From an uncultured Acetatifactor sp. (lineage in GTDB: Bacteria; Bacillota; Clostridia; Lachnospirales; Lachnospiraceae), in contig CAJTVB010000051.1 in NCBI GenBank assembly GCA_910579755.1, positions 1-11,531 on the forward strand: 11,531 bases of DNA, given 5' to 3'. The notes under the pieces were generated by a model. That model saw only the letters and a list, made by a program, of their open reading frames with translations, searched no databases and was not told the DNA's origin. Positions 1 through 6,171 of this stretch are shown one piece after another. A program made the position numbers and the translations under genes. How positions within the stretch are numbered: position 1 is the stretch's first letter; each line of letters starts with the position of its first letter.

Positions 1-44
1 CCAGTGTTTATGCGGGATATCGGCTTTTTTAAACTATTCAAGTG

Positions 45-73
45 TTGAAAACGGGTATTAAATTTTGTATAAT
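45..73 (+). promoter_or_regulatory. Distal sigma-A-type promoter of the sulfur operon
   Basis: TTGAAA at 45-50 and TATAAT at 68-73 are separated by exactly 17 bases, an almost consensus housekeeping promoter facing metY. Transcription would start near 80, giving a leader of about 160 nt. Its -10 lies inside a perfect inverted repeat (TATAATA, 6-nt spacer, TATTATA, 68-87), which might be an operator or simply AT-rich coincidence. Activity is inferred from sequence alone. Confidence 0.55.
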
Positions 74-87
74 ATATCACTATTATA
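68..87. repeat. Inverted repeat over distal -10 box
   Basis: TATAATA (68-74) and TATTATA (81-87) are perfect 7-bp inverted arms around a 6-nt centre. The left arm contains the distal -10 hexamer, so a bound protein would block that promoter. It is AT-only and short, so chance is a real alternative. Confidence 0.35.
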
Positions 88-153
88 TGCGGGTGTCAAT
101 AGTTTGGTGAAAATTCATTTCGGGAAAAGTTTGGAAAAGATATAAATTTTTGA

Positions 154-182
154 TTGACAGATCAAGAAATGCGTTCTATACT
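154..182 (+). promoter_or_regulatory. Proximal sigma-A-type promoter of the sulfur operon
   Basis: A perfect -35 TTGACA (154-159), a 17-nt spacer and a -10 TATACT (177-182) form the strongest promoter in the window. The start site should fall near 189, inside the inverted repeat at 186-204, about 50 nt before the metY start codon. The promoter is strong enough to need repression, which fits an Rrf2 repressor encoded at the end of the operon. Confidence 0.75.
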
Positions 183-185
183 AAT

Positions 186-204
186 ACCAACCTATGAGGT
201 AGGT
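186..204. promoter_or_regulatory. Candidate Rrf2-family operator
   Basis: ACCAACCT (186-193), centre ATG, AGGTAGGT (197-204): 8-bp arms with 7 of 8 positions complementary. A shifted reading gives perfect 6-bp arms, AACCTA and TAGGTT (189-194, 200-205). It begins just after the proximal -10 and covers the expected start site, the usual place for a repressor. The Rrf2 regulator at 4111-4512 is the natural candidate ligand. The assignment rests on position and context; no experimental motif was compared. Confidence 0.5.
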
Positions 205-239
205 TTTTGAAGCTTTTTTCAACGAAGGGAGATAAGGTT

Positions 240-1523
240 ATGGCTAAATACAAGTTTGAAACTTTACAGCTTCATGTGGGACAGGAGAGTGCGGATCCGG
301 CAAGCGGTGCCCGGGCGGTGCCTATTTATGCGACGACCTCTTATGTATTCAGAGATTCAGCTCATGCGGCAGCCCGGTTCAGCCTTGCCGATGCCGGAAA
401 TATATACGGCAGGCTGACAAACTCCACCCAGGATGTGCTGGAGCAGCGCGTGGCGGCTCTGGAGGGCGGTGTGGCGGCCCTGGCGCTTGCTTCCGGAGCG
501 GCAGCCATTACGTATACGCTGGAAGCTCTCGGGCAGAACGGCGGTCATTTTGTTTCCCAGAAAACCATATACGGAGGAAGCTACAATCTGCTGGCCCATA
601 CGCTTCCGACGTTCGGCATCACGGCGAGCTTTGTAAATATACATGATCTTGCGCAGGTCGAAGCCGCTATACAGGACAATACCAGAGCAATCTATATTGA
701 AACACTTGGCAATCCTAACAGCGATATTCCCGATATTGACGCTTTGGCGGAGCTTGCACATAAGCACGGCCTGCCTCTGGTGGTAGACAATACCTTCGGC
801 ACTCCGTATCTGATTCGGCCCATAGAGCATGGCGCAGATATTGTAGTGCATTCTGCCACTAAGTTTCTTGGCGGTCATGGCACAACTCTGGGAGGCATCA
901 TTGTTGACTCAGGCAGGTTTGACTATGCGGCCTCCGGGAAATACCCGGCCATTGCCGAGCCTAATCCAAGCTACCATGGCGTATCGTTTGTAAAGGCTGT
1001 GGGTCCGGCAGCGTTTGTAACATACATTCGGGCAATTTTACTTCGTGATACGGGCGCGGCGATTTCTCCTTTTGCGGCATTTTTGCTGCTTCAGGGAATC
1101 GAAACACTTTCGTTGAGACTGGAACGGCATGCGGAAAATACAAAACGGGTGGTGGAATTCCTTGCAGAGCATCCGCAGGTTGAGAAGGTCAACCATCCGT
1201 CCCTGCCAAGTCATCCGGATCATGCGTTATATCAAAAGTATTTCCCCAACGGCGGGGGCTCGATCTTTACCTTTGAGATCAAAGGAGGCGTGAAAGAAGC
1301 ACACAGGTTTATTGACAGCCTTCAGATTTTTTCTTTGCTGGCAAACGTGGCCGATGTAAAGAGCCTGGTAATTCATCCGACAACCACTACCCACAGTCAG
1401 CTTACGGAGGAAGAATTGGAGGATCAGGGAATTAAGCCGAACACCATCCGGCTTTCCATCGGTACAGAGCATATTGACGATATTATTGGCGACCTGCAAA
1501 ATGGTTTTGATGCTGTAAAATAA
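240..1523 (+). CDS. metY: O-acetylhomoserine sulfhydrylase (PLP-dependent)
   Basis: A 427-residue member of the Cys/Met metabolism PLP enzyme family. It condenses O-acetyl-homoserine with sulfide to give homocysteine, in the cytosol. Visible are the early substrate-binding stretch (LHVGQ, then YGRLTNST), the VVDNTF strand whose Asp contacts the PLP ring nitrogen, and HSATKFLGGHG, in which Lys208 should form the Schiff base. The length fits MetY (about 425-430) and exceeds the roughly 380-400 of MetB/MetC. The ATG at 240 is chosen because GAAGGGAGA ends 7 nt before it. An in-frame TTG at 207 would sit at the operator and lacks a ribosome site. It is the first gene of the operon, 14 nt before cysK. 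The family also includes O-acetylserine- and O-succinylhomoserine-using enzymes, so exact substrate choice is inferred. Confidence 0.92.
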   Translation: MAKYKFETLQLHVGQESADPASGARAVPIYATTSYVFRDSAHAAARFSLADAGNIYGRLTNSTQDVLEQRVAALEGGVAALALASGAAAITYTLEALGQNGGHFVSQKTIYGGSYNLLAHTLPTFGITASFVNIHDLAQVEAAIQDNTRAIYIETLGNPNSDIPDIDALAELAHKHGLPLVVDNTFGTPYLIRPIEHGADIVVHSATKFLGGHGTTLGGIIVDSGRFDYAASGKYPAIAEPNPSYHGVSFVKAVGPAAFVTYIRAILLRDTGAAISPFAAFLLLQGIETLSLRLERHAENTKRVVEFLAEHPQVEKVNHPSLPSHPDHALYQKYFPNGGGSIFTFEIKGGVKEAHRFIDSLQIFSLLANVADVKSLVIHPTTTTHSQLTEEELEDQGIKPNTIRLSIGTEHIDDIIGDLQNGFDAVK

Positions 1524-1537
1524 ATGGAGGTATTGTT

Positions 1538-2470
1538 ATGTCAAAAATATATACGTCTGCGGATCAGCTGATCGGAAAAACCCCTCTTTTGGAGCTGGTT
1601 CATATTGAGGAGGCAAACAACCTGAAAGCAAGGATCCTTGCGAAGCTGGAATACTTTAACCCTGCCGGTTCTGTAAAGGACCGTATTGCAAAGGCAATGC
1701 TTGACGAAGCCGAGAAAACCGGAAAGCTGGGGCCCGGCTCAGTGATTATCGAGCCTACCTCCGGTAATACCGGCATCGGTCTCGCGGCGGTTGCGGCTGC
1801 AAGAGGCTATAGGATCATCATTGTAATGCCCGAAACCATGTCTGTGGAGCGCCGCCAGCTTATGAAAGCCTATGGCGCCGAATTGGTGCTTACCGAAGGA
1901 GCAAAGGGCATGAAGGGGGCTATTGAAAAGGCACAAGAGCTGTCAAAGGAGATCCCGGGCAGCTTTATTCCCGGGCAGTTTGTGAATCCTGCCAATCCGA
2001 AGGCCCACAGGGAAACTACAGGTCCCGAAATTTATCAGGATACGGACGGACAGGTGGATATCTTTGTTGCGGGCGTAGGAACCGGCGGAACGGTAACCGG
2101 CGTGGGCGAGTACTTGAAATCAAAGAACTCTGCTGTCAAGGTAGTGGCTGTAGAGCCTGCCGATTCTGCCGTACTCTCTACCGGCGTGGCGGGGGCTCAC
2201 AAGCTTCAGGGCATCGGTGCCGGCTTTGTGCCTGATGTGCTGAATACGGGCATTTTTGATGAGATTATTCCTGTTTCCAATGAGGAGGCGTTTGAAGCCG
2301 GAAGACTGATTGGCAGGAGTGAGGGCATTTTGGTGGGCATTTCCTCCGGAGCCGCCGCTTTTGCCGCTATTGAGCTTGCCAAACGTCCCGAAAACGAAGG
2401 AAAGACCATTGTTGTACTTTTGCCCGATACCGGAGACAGGTATTTATCCACCCCGCTGTTTTCGGAATAG
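1538..2470 (+). CDS. cysK: Cysteine synthase A (O-acetylserine sulfhydrylase)
   Basis: A 310-residue fold-type II PLP enzyme that makes cysteine from O-acetylserine and sulfide. Lys47 in NPAGSVKDR is the Schiff-base lysine. TSGNTG at 74-79 is the substrate loop, GTGGTVTG at 181-188 grips the PLP phosphate, and GISSGA near 268-273 places a Ser at the pyridine nitrogen. The length matches CysK (about 305-315). TGGAGG at 1525-1530 sits 7 nt before the ATG. The gene lies between metY and the desulfurase gene, so one transcript would supply both homocysteine and cysteine. No cysE (serine acetyltransferase) is present here. In Bacillus and Staphylococcus, CysK also acts as the partner that lets the Rrf2 protein CymR bind DNA; its linkage here to an Rrf2 gene makes a similar interaction possible but unproven. 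Confidence 0.95.
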   Translation: MSKIYTSADQLIGKTPLLELVHIEEANNLKARILAKLEYFNPAGSVKDRIAKAMLDEAEKTGKLGPGSVIIEPTSGNTGIGLAAVAAARGYRIIIVMPETMSVERRQLMKAYGAELVLTEGAKGMKGAIEKAQELSKEIPGSFIPGQFVNPANPKAHRETTGPEIYQDTDGQVDIFVAGVGTGGTVTGVGEYLKSKNSAVKVVAVEPADSAVLSTGVAGAHKLQGIGAGFVPDVLNTGIFDEIIPVSNEEAFEAGRLIGRSEGILVGISSGAAAFAAIELAKRPENEGKTIVVLLPDTGDRYLSTPLFSE

Positions 2471-2500
2471 AAATCCACCGGCATTCAAAGAAGGAAGAAA

Positions 2501-3691
2501 ATGAATATTTATCTGGATAATGCAGCAACAACAAAAATGAGCAGAACAGCAATCAACGCCATGCTTCCATATATGGACACCGTATATGGCAATCCGTCCA
2601 GCCTGCATTCGGCCGGTCAGACGGCGGCGGAAGCATTAACAAGAGCAAGACAGCAGATTTCCCGCTGTATCGGCGCGGAGCCTGAGGAAATAATCTTTAC
2701 CTCCGGCGGAAGCGAGGCGGATAATCAGGCAATTATATCCGCGGCACAGATGGGCCGGAAAAAGGGAAAAAGCCACATTGTCTCAACGGCGTTCGAGCAC
2801 CATGCGGTACTGCATACCCTGAAAAAAATGGAGAAGGAAGGCTTTGAGATCACGCTTTTGGATGTTCATGAGAACGGCGTGGTTTTGCCGGATCAGGTGG
2901 AAGCCGCTATTCGTGACGATACCTGTCTTGTCACCGTGATGTACGCCAACAATGAGATCGGAACGATTCAGCCAATAGAAGAAATCGGCAGGATATGCCG
3001 TGCCCGGAATGTTCTTTTTCATACGGACGCCGTACAGGCGGCGGGGCAGCTGGAGATCAATGTCAAAGAACAGAATATTGATATGCTTTCACTTGCGGCG
3101 CACAAATTTCATGGTCCGAAGGGAATCGGTATTCTTTATGCAAAAAAAGGTGCAGCACTGACGCCTCTCATCCAGGGAGGCGCTCAGGAGAGGGGCAGAC
3201 GGGCAGGCACGGAGAATATTTCCGGAATTATGGGGATGGCGGCTGCGCTTGAGGAGGCCTGCGCCCACATGGAAGATAACAGCAGGAGACTGCGTGTATT
3301 GCGTGATCAGCTTATTGCCGGGCTTTCGCAGATTCCGCACTCCATTCTCAATGGTGACGCGGAAAAGCGTCTGCCCAACAATGTGAACTTTTGCTTTGAG
3401 GGAATCGAGGGCGAATCCCTTCTGCTGCTTCTCGATGATAAAGGAATTTGCGCTTCCTCCGGTTCCGCCTGCACTTCAGGCTCGCTTGATCCCAGCCATG
3501 TACTGCTTGCAATCGGAAGAGTACATGATGTTGCCCATGGATCGCTTCGCCTTACGCTTTCGGCGGAAAATACGGAAGAGCAAATCACGTATACCATTAA
3601 AGCGGTGAAGGAAGCAGTCGAATATCTGCGCAGTATTTCTCCCGTCTGGAGAGATCTTGTCAGCGGCAAAAGGGATTTTATTATTAAGTGA
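2501..3691 (+). CDS. iscS: Cysteine desulfurase, NifS/IscS family
   Basis: A 396-residue class V PLP aminotransferase-fold enzyme that removes sulfur from cysteine as an enzyme-bound persulfide, leaving alanine, and hands it to the scaffold encoded next. It starts YLDNAATT. FEHHAVL places the PLP-stacking His at 100, AAHKFHGPKG gives Lys202 as the Schiff-base lysine, and SSGSACTSG carries the persulfide-forming Cys324. Placement of this Cys in a short SSGSACTSG loop is typical of the NifS/IscS group (group I) rather than SufS. AAGAAGGAAG just before the ATG is the ribosome site. The gap from cysK is 30 nt and to iscU only 9 nt. The last 20 or so residues after the family core are basic and variable. 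It could equally be named nifS; nothing nearby suggests nitrogen fixation. Confidence 0.93.
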   Translation: MNIYLDNAATTKMSRTAINAMLPYMDTVYGNPSSLHSAGQTAAEALTRARQQISRCIGAEPEEIIFTSGGSEADNQAIISAAQMGRKKGKSHIVSTAFEHHAVLHTLKKMEKEGFEITLLDVHENGVVLPDQVEAAIRDDTCLVTVMYANNEIGTIQPIEEIGRICRARNVLFHTDAVQAAGQLEINVKEQNIDMLSLAAHKFHGPKGIGILYAKKGAALTPLIQGGAQERGRRAGTENISGIMGMAAALEEACAHMEDNSRRLRVLRDQLIAGLSQIPHSILNGDAEKRLPNNVNFCFEGIEGESLLLLLDDKGICASSGSACTSGSLDPSHVLLAIGRVHDVAHGSLRLTLSAENTEEQITYTIKAVKEAVEYLRSISPVWRDLVSGKRDFIIK

Positions 3692-3700
3692 GGTTTTGTT

Positions 3701-4114
3701 ATGGCTTTGTACAGCGAAAAGGTTATGGATCATTTCCGCAATCCCAGAAACGTCGGCATAATTGAAGATGCCGACGGAATCGGCGAGGTTGGTAATGCCA
3801 AGTGCGGAGACATTATGAAAATTTATCTGAAAATCGAAAATGAAATTATTGTGGATGCAAAATTTGAGACCTTCGGATGCGCCTCTGCCATAGCGTCGAG
3901 CTCCATGGCCACCGAGCTGATCAAGGGTAAGCCCGTCTCAGAGGCTCTTGCTCTTACCAACCAGGCAGTGGTTTGGGCGCTGGACGGTCTTCCCGCTCCC
4001 AAAATTCATTGCTCCGTGCTTGCGGAGGAAGCAATAAAGAAAGCTTTGCAGGATTATTGTGAGAAGAATGGTGTGGAATACAGCCATAACAGTTATGAAG
4101 GGCAGCCGTCATGA
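3701..4114 (+). CDS. iscU: Fe-S cluster assembly scaffold, IscU/NifU N-terminal type
   Basis: A 137-residue scaffold on which [2Fe-2S] clusters are built from iron and desulfurase-supplied sulfur before transfer to apoproteins. It opens with YSEKVMDHFRNPRNVG, the family signature. The three cluster cysteines are Cys35 (NAKCGD), Cys60 (FGCASA) and Cys104 (KIHCSVLAE), with Asp37 next to the first, as in IscU. The length fits a stand-alone scaffold, without the extra ferredoxin and Nfu domains of full NifU. The ribosome site (GAGG, 3690-3693) overlaps the iscS stop codon, and its own stop overlaps the next start, so iscS, iscU and the regulator are probably translationally coupled. The LPPVK chaperone-recognition motif of E. 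coli IscU is here LPAPK, and no hscA/hscB genes are present. Confidence 0.92.
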   Translation: MALYSEKVMDHFRNPRNVGIIEDADGIGEVGNAKCGDIMKIYLKIENEIIVDAKFETFGCASAIASSSMATELIKGKPVSEALALTNQAVVWALDGLPAPKIHCSVLAEEAIKKALQDYCEKNGVEYSHNSYEGQPS

Positions 4115-4512
4115 TGATTTCAACAAAAGGAAGATATGCACTCCGGGTGATGATCGATTTGGCCGAAAATTACGGGAAGGGCTTTGTCCCCATGAAGGAG
4201 GTAGCTGAAAGGCAGGATATCTCTTTGAAATATTTAGAGAGGATTCTTCCCGTTTTGACTAAAAACAGGCTGATAGAAGGACATCAGGGAAAGGGCGGCG
4301 GTTATCGCCTGACGGCGGAGCCGGACAGATATCGCGTGGGGGAGATCCTTCGTCTTACGGAGGGCGAGCTGGCGCCGGTGGCCTGTCTGAACTGTAGTGC
4401 AAACAAATGTGAGCGTGCCGAAACCTGTAAAACCCTGCCGATGTGGTCAGATTTTTACAGGCTTACAAATTCATACTTTGATGGAATTACATTATCGGAT
4501 TTAATGGGATAA
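4111..4512 (+). CDS. Rrf2-family transcriptional regulator, IscR-like
   Basis: A 133-residue Rrf2 protein. The N-terminal winged helix (STKGRYALRVMIDLA, then LKYLERILPVLTKNRLI and GKGGGYRL) binds DNA. Residues 92-106 carry four cysteines (Cys92, 95, 100 and 106) spaced like the [2Fe-2S] ligand loop of IscR; B. subtilis CymR lacks these. It therefore probably reads Fe-S or redox state rather than only cysteine supply. Its start overlaps the iscU stop (ATGATG around TGA); starts at 4111 and 4114 are both possible, and AAGGG at 4098-4102 favours 4111. As last gene of the operon it very likely autoregulates, with the inverted repeat at 186-204 as the best operator candidate. It could be annotated iscR or cymR by homology; the cysteines favour IscR-like. 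Confidence 0.88.
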   Translation: MMISTKGRYALRVMIDLAENYGKGFVPMKEVAERQDISLKYLERILPVLTKNRLIEGHQGKGGGYRLTAEPDRYRVGEILRLTEGELAPVACLNCSANKCERAETCKTLPMWSDFYRLTNSYFDGITLSDLMG

Positions 4513-4543
4513 AATACGGTGTGTTTGTCAGTGGGGAAACGAT

Positions 4544-4660
4544 ATGAAGGAGAAAGTGCGGATTGTGGATACCATATTTGACGACGGGGAATCCCCCTTG
4601 AAAGAGAGCGGGAACATTGAACTGATTGGCAGCATGTTCAAATGGAAATATCCGTTGTAG
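4544..4660 (+). pseudogene. Remnant of a DUF3737-type beta-helix protein
   Basis: This short frame encodes 38 residues from ATG to TAG. Its centre reads IFDDGESPLKES, then NIELIGSMFKWKYPL, which I recognise from memory as the N-terminal part of DUF3737 proteins. Those are right-handed beta-helix proteins of about 280 residues whose repeats follow a 'GENIELxxxxFxxKYPLWYC' rhythm. Here the frame stops exactly where WYC would follow: the DNA reads TTG TAG TGC, consistent with loss of two or three bases. No later repeat is recognisable downstream, so most of the gene is gone. There is only a weak GGGGA upstream, so expression is doubtful. The family's function is unknown. A genuine short peptide is the less likely alternative. 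Confidence 0.5.
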
Positions 4661-4710
4661 TGCAGCAGGGACACGTTGCAAAAAGCCGCTTAGATTGGAT
4701 TCAGCGTCTG

Positions 4711-4750
4711 TGCCGTTGTGGGAATGGGCGTTCCTGCAACGGCAGTTTTC
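4711..4750 (+). terminator. Hairpin terminator between convergent transcripts
   Basis: TGCCGTTG (4711-4718) pairs perfectly with CAACGGCA (4737-4744). The stem continues through two G-U wobbles into GGAA/TTCC around a 6-nt loop, giving about 14 pairs, followed by GTTTTC. The T-run is short, so termination may be partial. It faces the sulfur operon and lies between that operon and the oppositely oriented XRE gene. Confidence 0.5.
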
Positions 4751-4783
4751 GATAGGTATATTTGATTATTGAAGACGTCTGAA

Positions 4784-5518
4784 TTATCGTCCTGTTTGAA
4801 AAAGCTCTACACTGTATTTTGCAGGATTATCTTTGTTGATATAAACATTCGCATATAAATCTTCTTTTCGTTTTAATGGTGACAAAACATAATAGTTGCT
4901 TACCGCTTTGTATTCATTACCCTCATAAATAAACCGACAGACAATTCTGCAAGTGGTGTAGTTTGCTACTCTAATCAAGGCTGCCGGAATCATGTCCTCT
5001 ATTTCGGAGTCCATACAAGCGCCTGATTGCTTCAGGTTTTTCAATTTTTTCTTGTCATATACCAGTTTGTTCATTGACGCCAAAAAAAATATTAGCCATA
5101 CAGAAGCATTGATTAACATGACTTTCAACATAGTTGAATTAAAAAAATACCCAACAAGACCAACAGCTAATTCAGTCACTGCTACAAACAAAGCAACATT
5201 AGCGCATGTGGAGAATAAGTATTTTACAGGCTTAAGATTGGCAATTTGTTTTTCTTTAAAAAGTTTGGAGATATTTTCCTCTGCTTTTCCTTTGTATTCC
5301 TCCGCTGATATATGCTCCCCTGAAAAAAGCTCGTTCAAACTAATACCCAAAACATCACACAAAGGCTGTAAAAGCGTCATGTCTGGCATTCCTCTTCCGT
5401 TTTCCCATTTGGAAACTGCCTGATTGGTAATCTCTAACAGTTCGGCAAGCTGCATTTGTGTCAGATTTTTTTCTTTCCTGCACTGTGCAATGAATGCACC
5501 TATTTTTTTCTGATCCAT
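4784..5518 (-). CDS. XRE-family regulator with two membrane helices
   Basis: A 244-residue protein. Residues 1-66 are a Cro/C1-type helix-turn-helix (IGAFIAQCRKEKNLTQ, LAELLEITNQAVSKWENG). A charged linker (67-98) leads to two hydrophobic segments, about 100-126 and 130-150, then a basic loop (KKKLKNLK). The C-terminal part (about 176-244) has alternating strands ending in YINKDNPAKYSV, reminiscent of DUF3592-like small beta domains. The DNA-binding domain would stay cytosolic while the protein is tethered to the membrane. AAAGGAGA lies 8 nt before the ATG. The gene is clearly AT-richer than its neighbours and stands alone facing the sulfur operon, suggesting separate acquisition. The ligand or signal is not evident; many such gut Clostridia regulators sit beside transporters, but none is next to this one. 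Confidence 0.8.
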   Translation of the reverse strand: MDQKKIGAFIAQCRKEKNLTQMQLAELLEITNQAVSKWENGRGMPDMTLLQPLCDVLGISLNELFSGEHISAEEYKGKAEENISKLFKEKQIANLKPVKYLFSTCANVALFVAVTELAVGLVGYFFNSTMLKVMLINASVWLIFFLASMNKLVYDKKKLKNLKQSGACMDSEIEDMIPAALIRVANYTTCRIVCRFIYEGNEYKAVSNYYVLSPLKRKEDLYANVYINKDNPAKYSVELFQTGR

Positions 5519-5581
5519 ACAATGAATCTCCTTTGCTATATTTGACCGCAGTATATCAAAAAGAGAATCTATTTAGAATAT

Positions 5582-5613
5582 ACTAAGCGTTGATTCAATA
5601 CTAAACGCTTAGT
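5582..5613. promoter_or_regulatory. Operator-like repeat cluster upstream of XRE gene
   Basis: Perfect 10-bp inverted arms ACTAAGCGTT (5582-5591) and AACGCTTAGT (5604-5613) surround 12 nt. A third copy of the half-site, ACTAAACG (5600-5607), lies 18 bp from the first in direct orientation and with the right arm makes a near-palindrome (5600-5613). Three half-sites this close, between the XRE gene and its likely promoter, look like an autoregulatory operator. Binding is inferred. Confidence 0.5.
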
Positions 5614-5657
5614 TGAGTGTCACAAATCTTTCTCCCGGCTTCGGCTTTCTGTGCTCC

Positions 5658-5686
5658 ATTATAGCAGATTTCCTACCGCTCCACAA
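5658..5686 (-). promoter_or_regulatory. Likely promoter of the XRE gene
   Basis: On the minus strand TTGTGG (5686-5681), a 17-nt spacer and a perfect TATAAT (5663-5658). The start near 5651 gives a leader of about 130 nt that contains the repeat cluster at 5582-5613. A bound repressor there would act as a roadblock just after initiation. No better -35/-10 pair is seen closer to the gene, though TTGAAT-17-TAAATA over the repeat is a weaker alternative. Confidence 0.45.
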
Positions 5687-5808
5687 ATATTTCTTGATGG
5701 TATCGCCGGTTCCGTCTGGACAGTGGAAATGCAGACTTATGACCATGGTCAATACCTTTGGGTATATACTTAAACGCCTGAATGATCCACGCGTACCATA
5801 AGAATTTT

Positions 5809-5837
5809 TTGGAGTCTGGCGGATTTCATGGTATACT
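5809..5837 (+). promoter_or_regulatory. Promoter of the four-DUF gene run
   Basis: TTGGAG (5809-5814), a 17-nt spacer and TATACT (5832-5837) give a good housekeeping promoter with a start near 5844, only about 20-25 nt before the first gene. No further promoter of this quality is visible before 7418, supporting one transcript for the run. Confidence 0.6.
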
Positions 5838-5867
5838 GTAGGAAACAGACTGGACGGGGTGAAGGCA

Positions 5868-6155
5868 GTGGATGATAAAGTGTATGAATATGAGTCCCTG
5901 ATCTATGAAGCCGGGGAGACCGGCGGCGCTTATGTTCTTTTTCCTTATGATATCAGGAAAGAGTTTGGGCGGGGACGGGTGAAGGTGCATGCCACGTTTG
6001 ACGGGGAGCCGTATGATGGCAGCATTGTAAATATGGGGGTAAGGAACGCTGAGGGGAGCGTCTGCTATATCATTGGCGTGCGGAAAGAAATCCGCTCCCG
6101 GATAGGGAAACAGCCGGGGGACAGTGTCCTGGTGAAAGTCAGGGAACGGGAATAA
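5868..6155 (+). CDS. DUF1905 domain protein
   Basis: A 95-residue protein covering one DUF1905 domain end to end: a YEYESLIYE opening, GAYVLFPYDIRKEFGRGRVKVHATFDGEPYDGS spread over its middle (quoted here only as landmarks FPYDIRKEFG and FDGEPYDGS), and the closing IGKQPGDSVLVKV. DUF1905 forms a small barrel; its role is unknown. In other bacteria it is found alone or fused to a YdeI/OmpD-associated C-terminal part, which is absent here. The GTG at 5868 is preferred because GGTGA (5858-5862) lies 5 nt before it; an in-frame GTG at 5859 adds three residues but has a poorer ribosome site. It is first in a run of four small genes, ending 16 nt before the next. Confidence 0.82.
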   Translation: MDDKVYEYESLIYEAGETGGAYVLFPYDIRKEFGRGRVKVHATFDGEPYDGSIVNMGVRNAEGSVCYIIGVRKEIRSRIGKQPGDSVLVKVRERE

Positions 6156-6171
6156 AGAGGAGGGATGGACG

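Larger units (their letters stand above)
5519..5867. other. Intergenic region between divergent XRE and DUF genes
   Basis: This stretch of about 350 bp holds the XRE ribosome site, the repeat cluster, the minus-strand promoter, a 12-bp perfect palindrome (TGACCATGGTCA, 5740-5751) and the plus-strand promoter at 5809-5837. I see no convincing gene. A 16-codon minus-strand frame (5659-5609) reads MEHRKPKPGERFVTLN. Its PKPGERF resembles the start of DUF1653 proteins, so it may be a leftover, but that is weak. An open plus-strand frame (5613-5801) has no ribosome site and no recognisable family. Confidence 0.5.

Noticed and set aside
207..239. Eleven-residue N-terminal extension of metY from TTG 207
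   Set aside because: The TTG lies at the edge of the promoter/operator region without a ribosome site, whereas ATG 240 has GAAGGGAGA at proper spacing.
357..878. Long minus-strand open frame opposite metY
   Set aside because: It is an antisense shadow of a clear PLP enzyme gene, with no ribosome site and no recognisable domain.
4992..5423. Plus-strand open frame opposite the XRE gene
   Set aside because: The minus strand encodes a clear helix-turn-helix with a strong ribosome site. The plus-strand frame is low-complexity and unsupported.
5613..5801. 62-codon plus-strand frame starting at TTG
   Set aside because: There is no ribosome site, it starts inside the operator-like repeat, and it matches no family I recognise.
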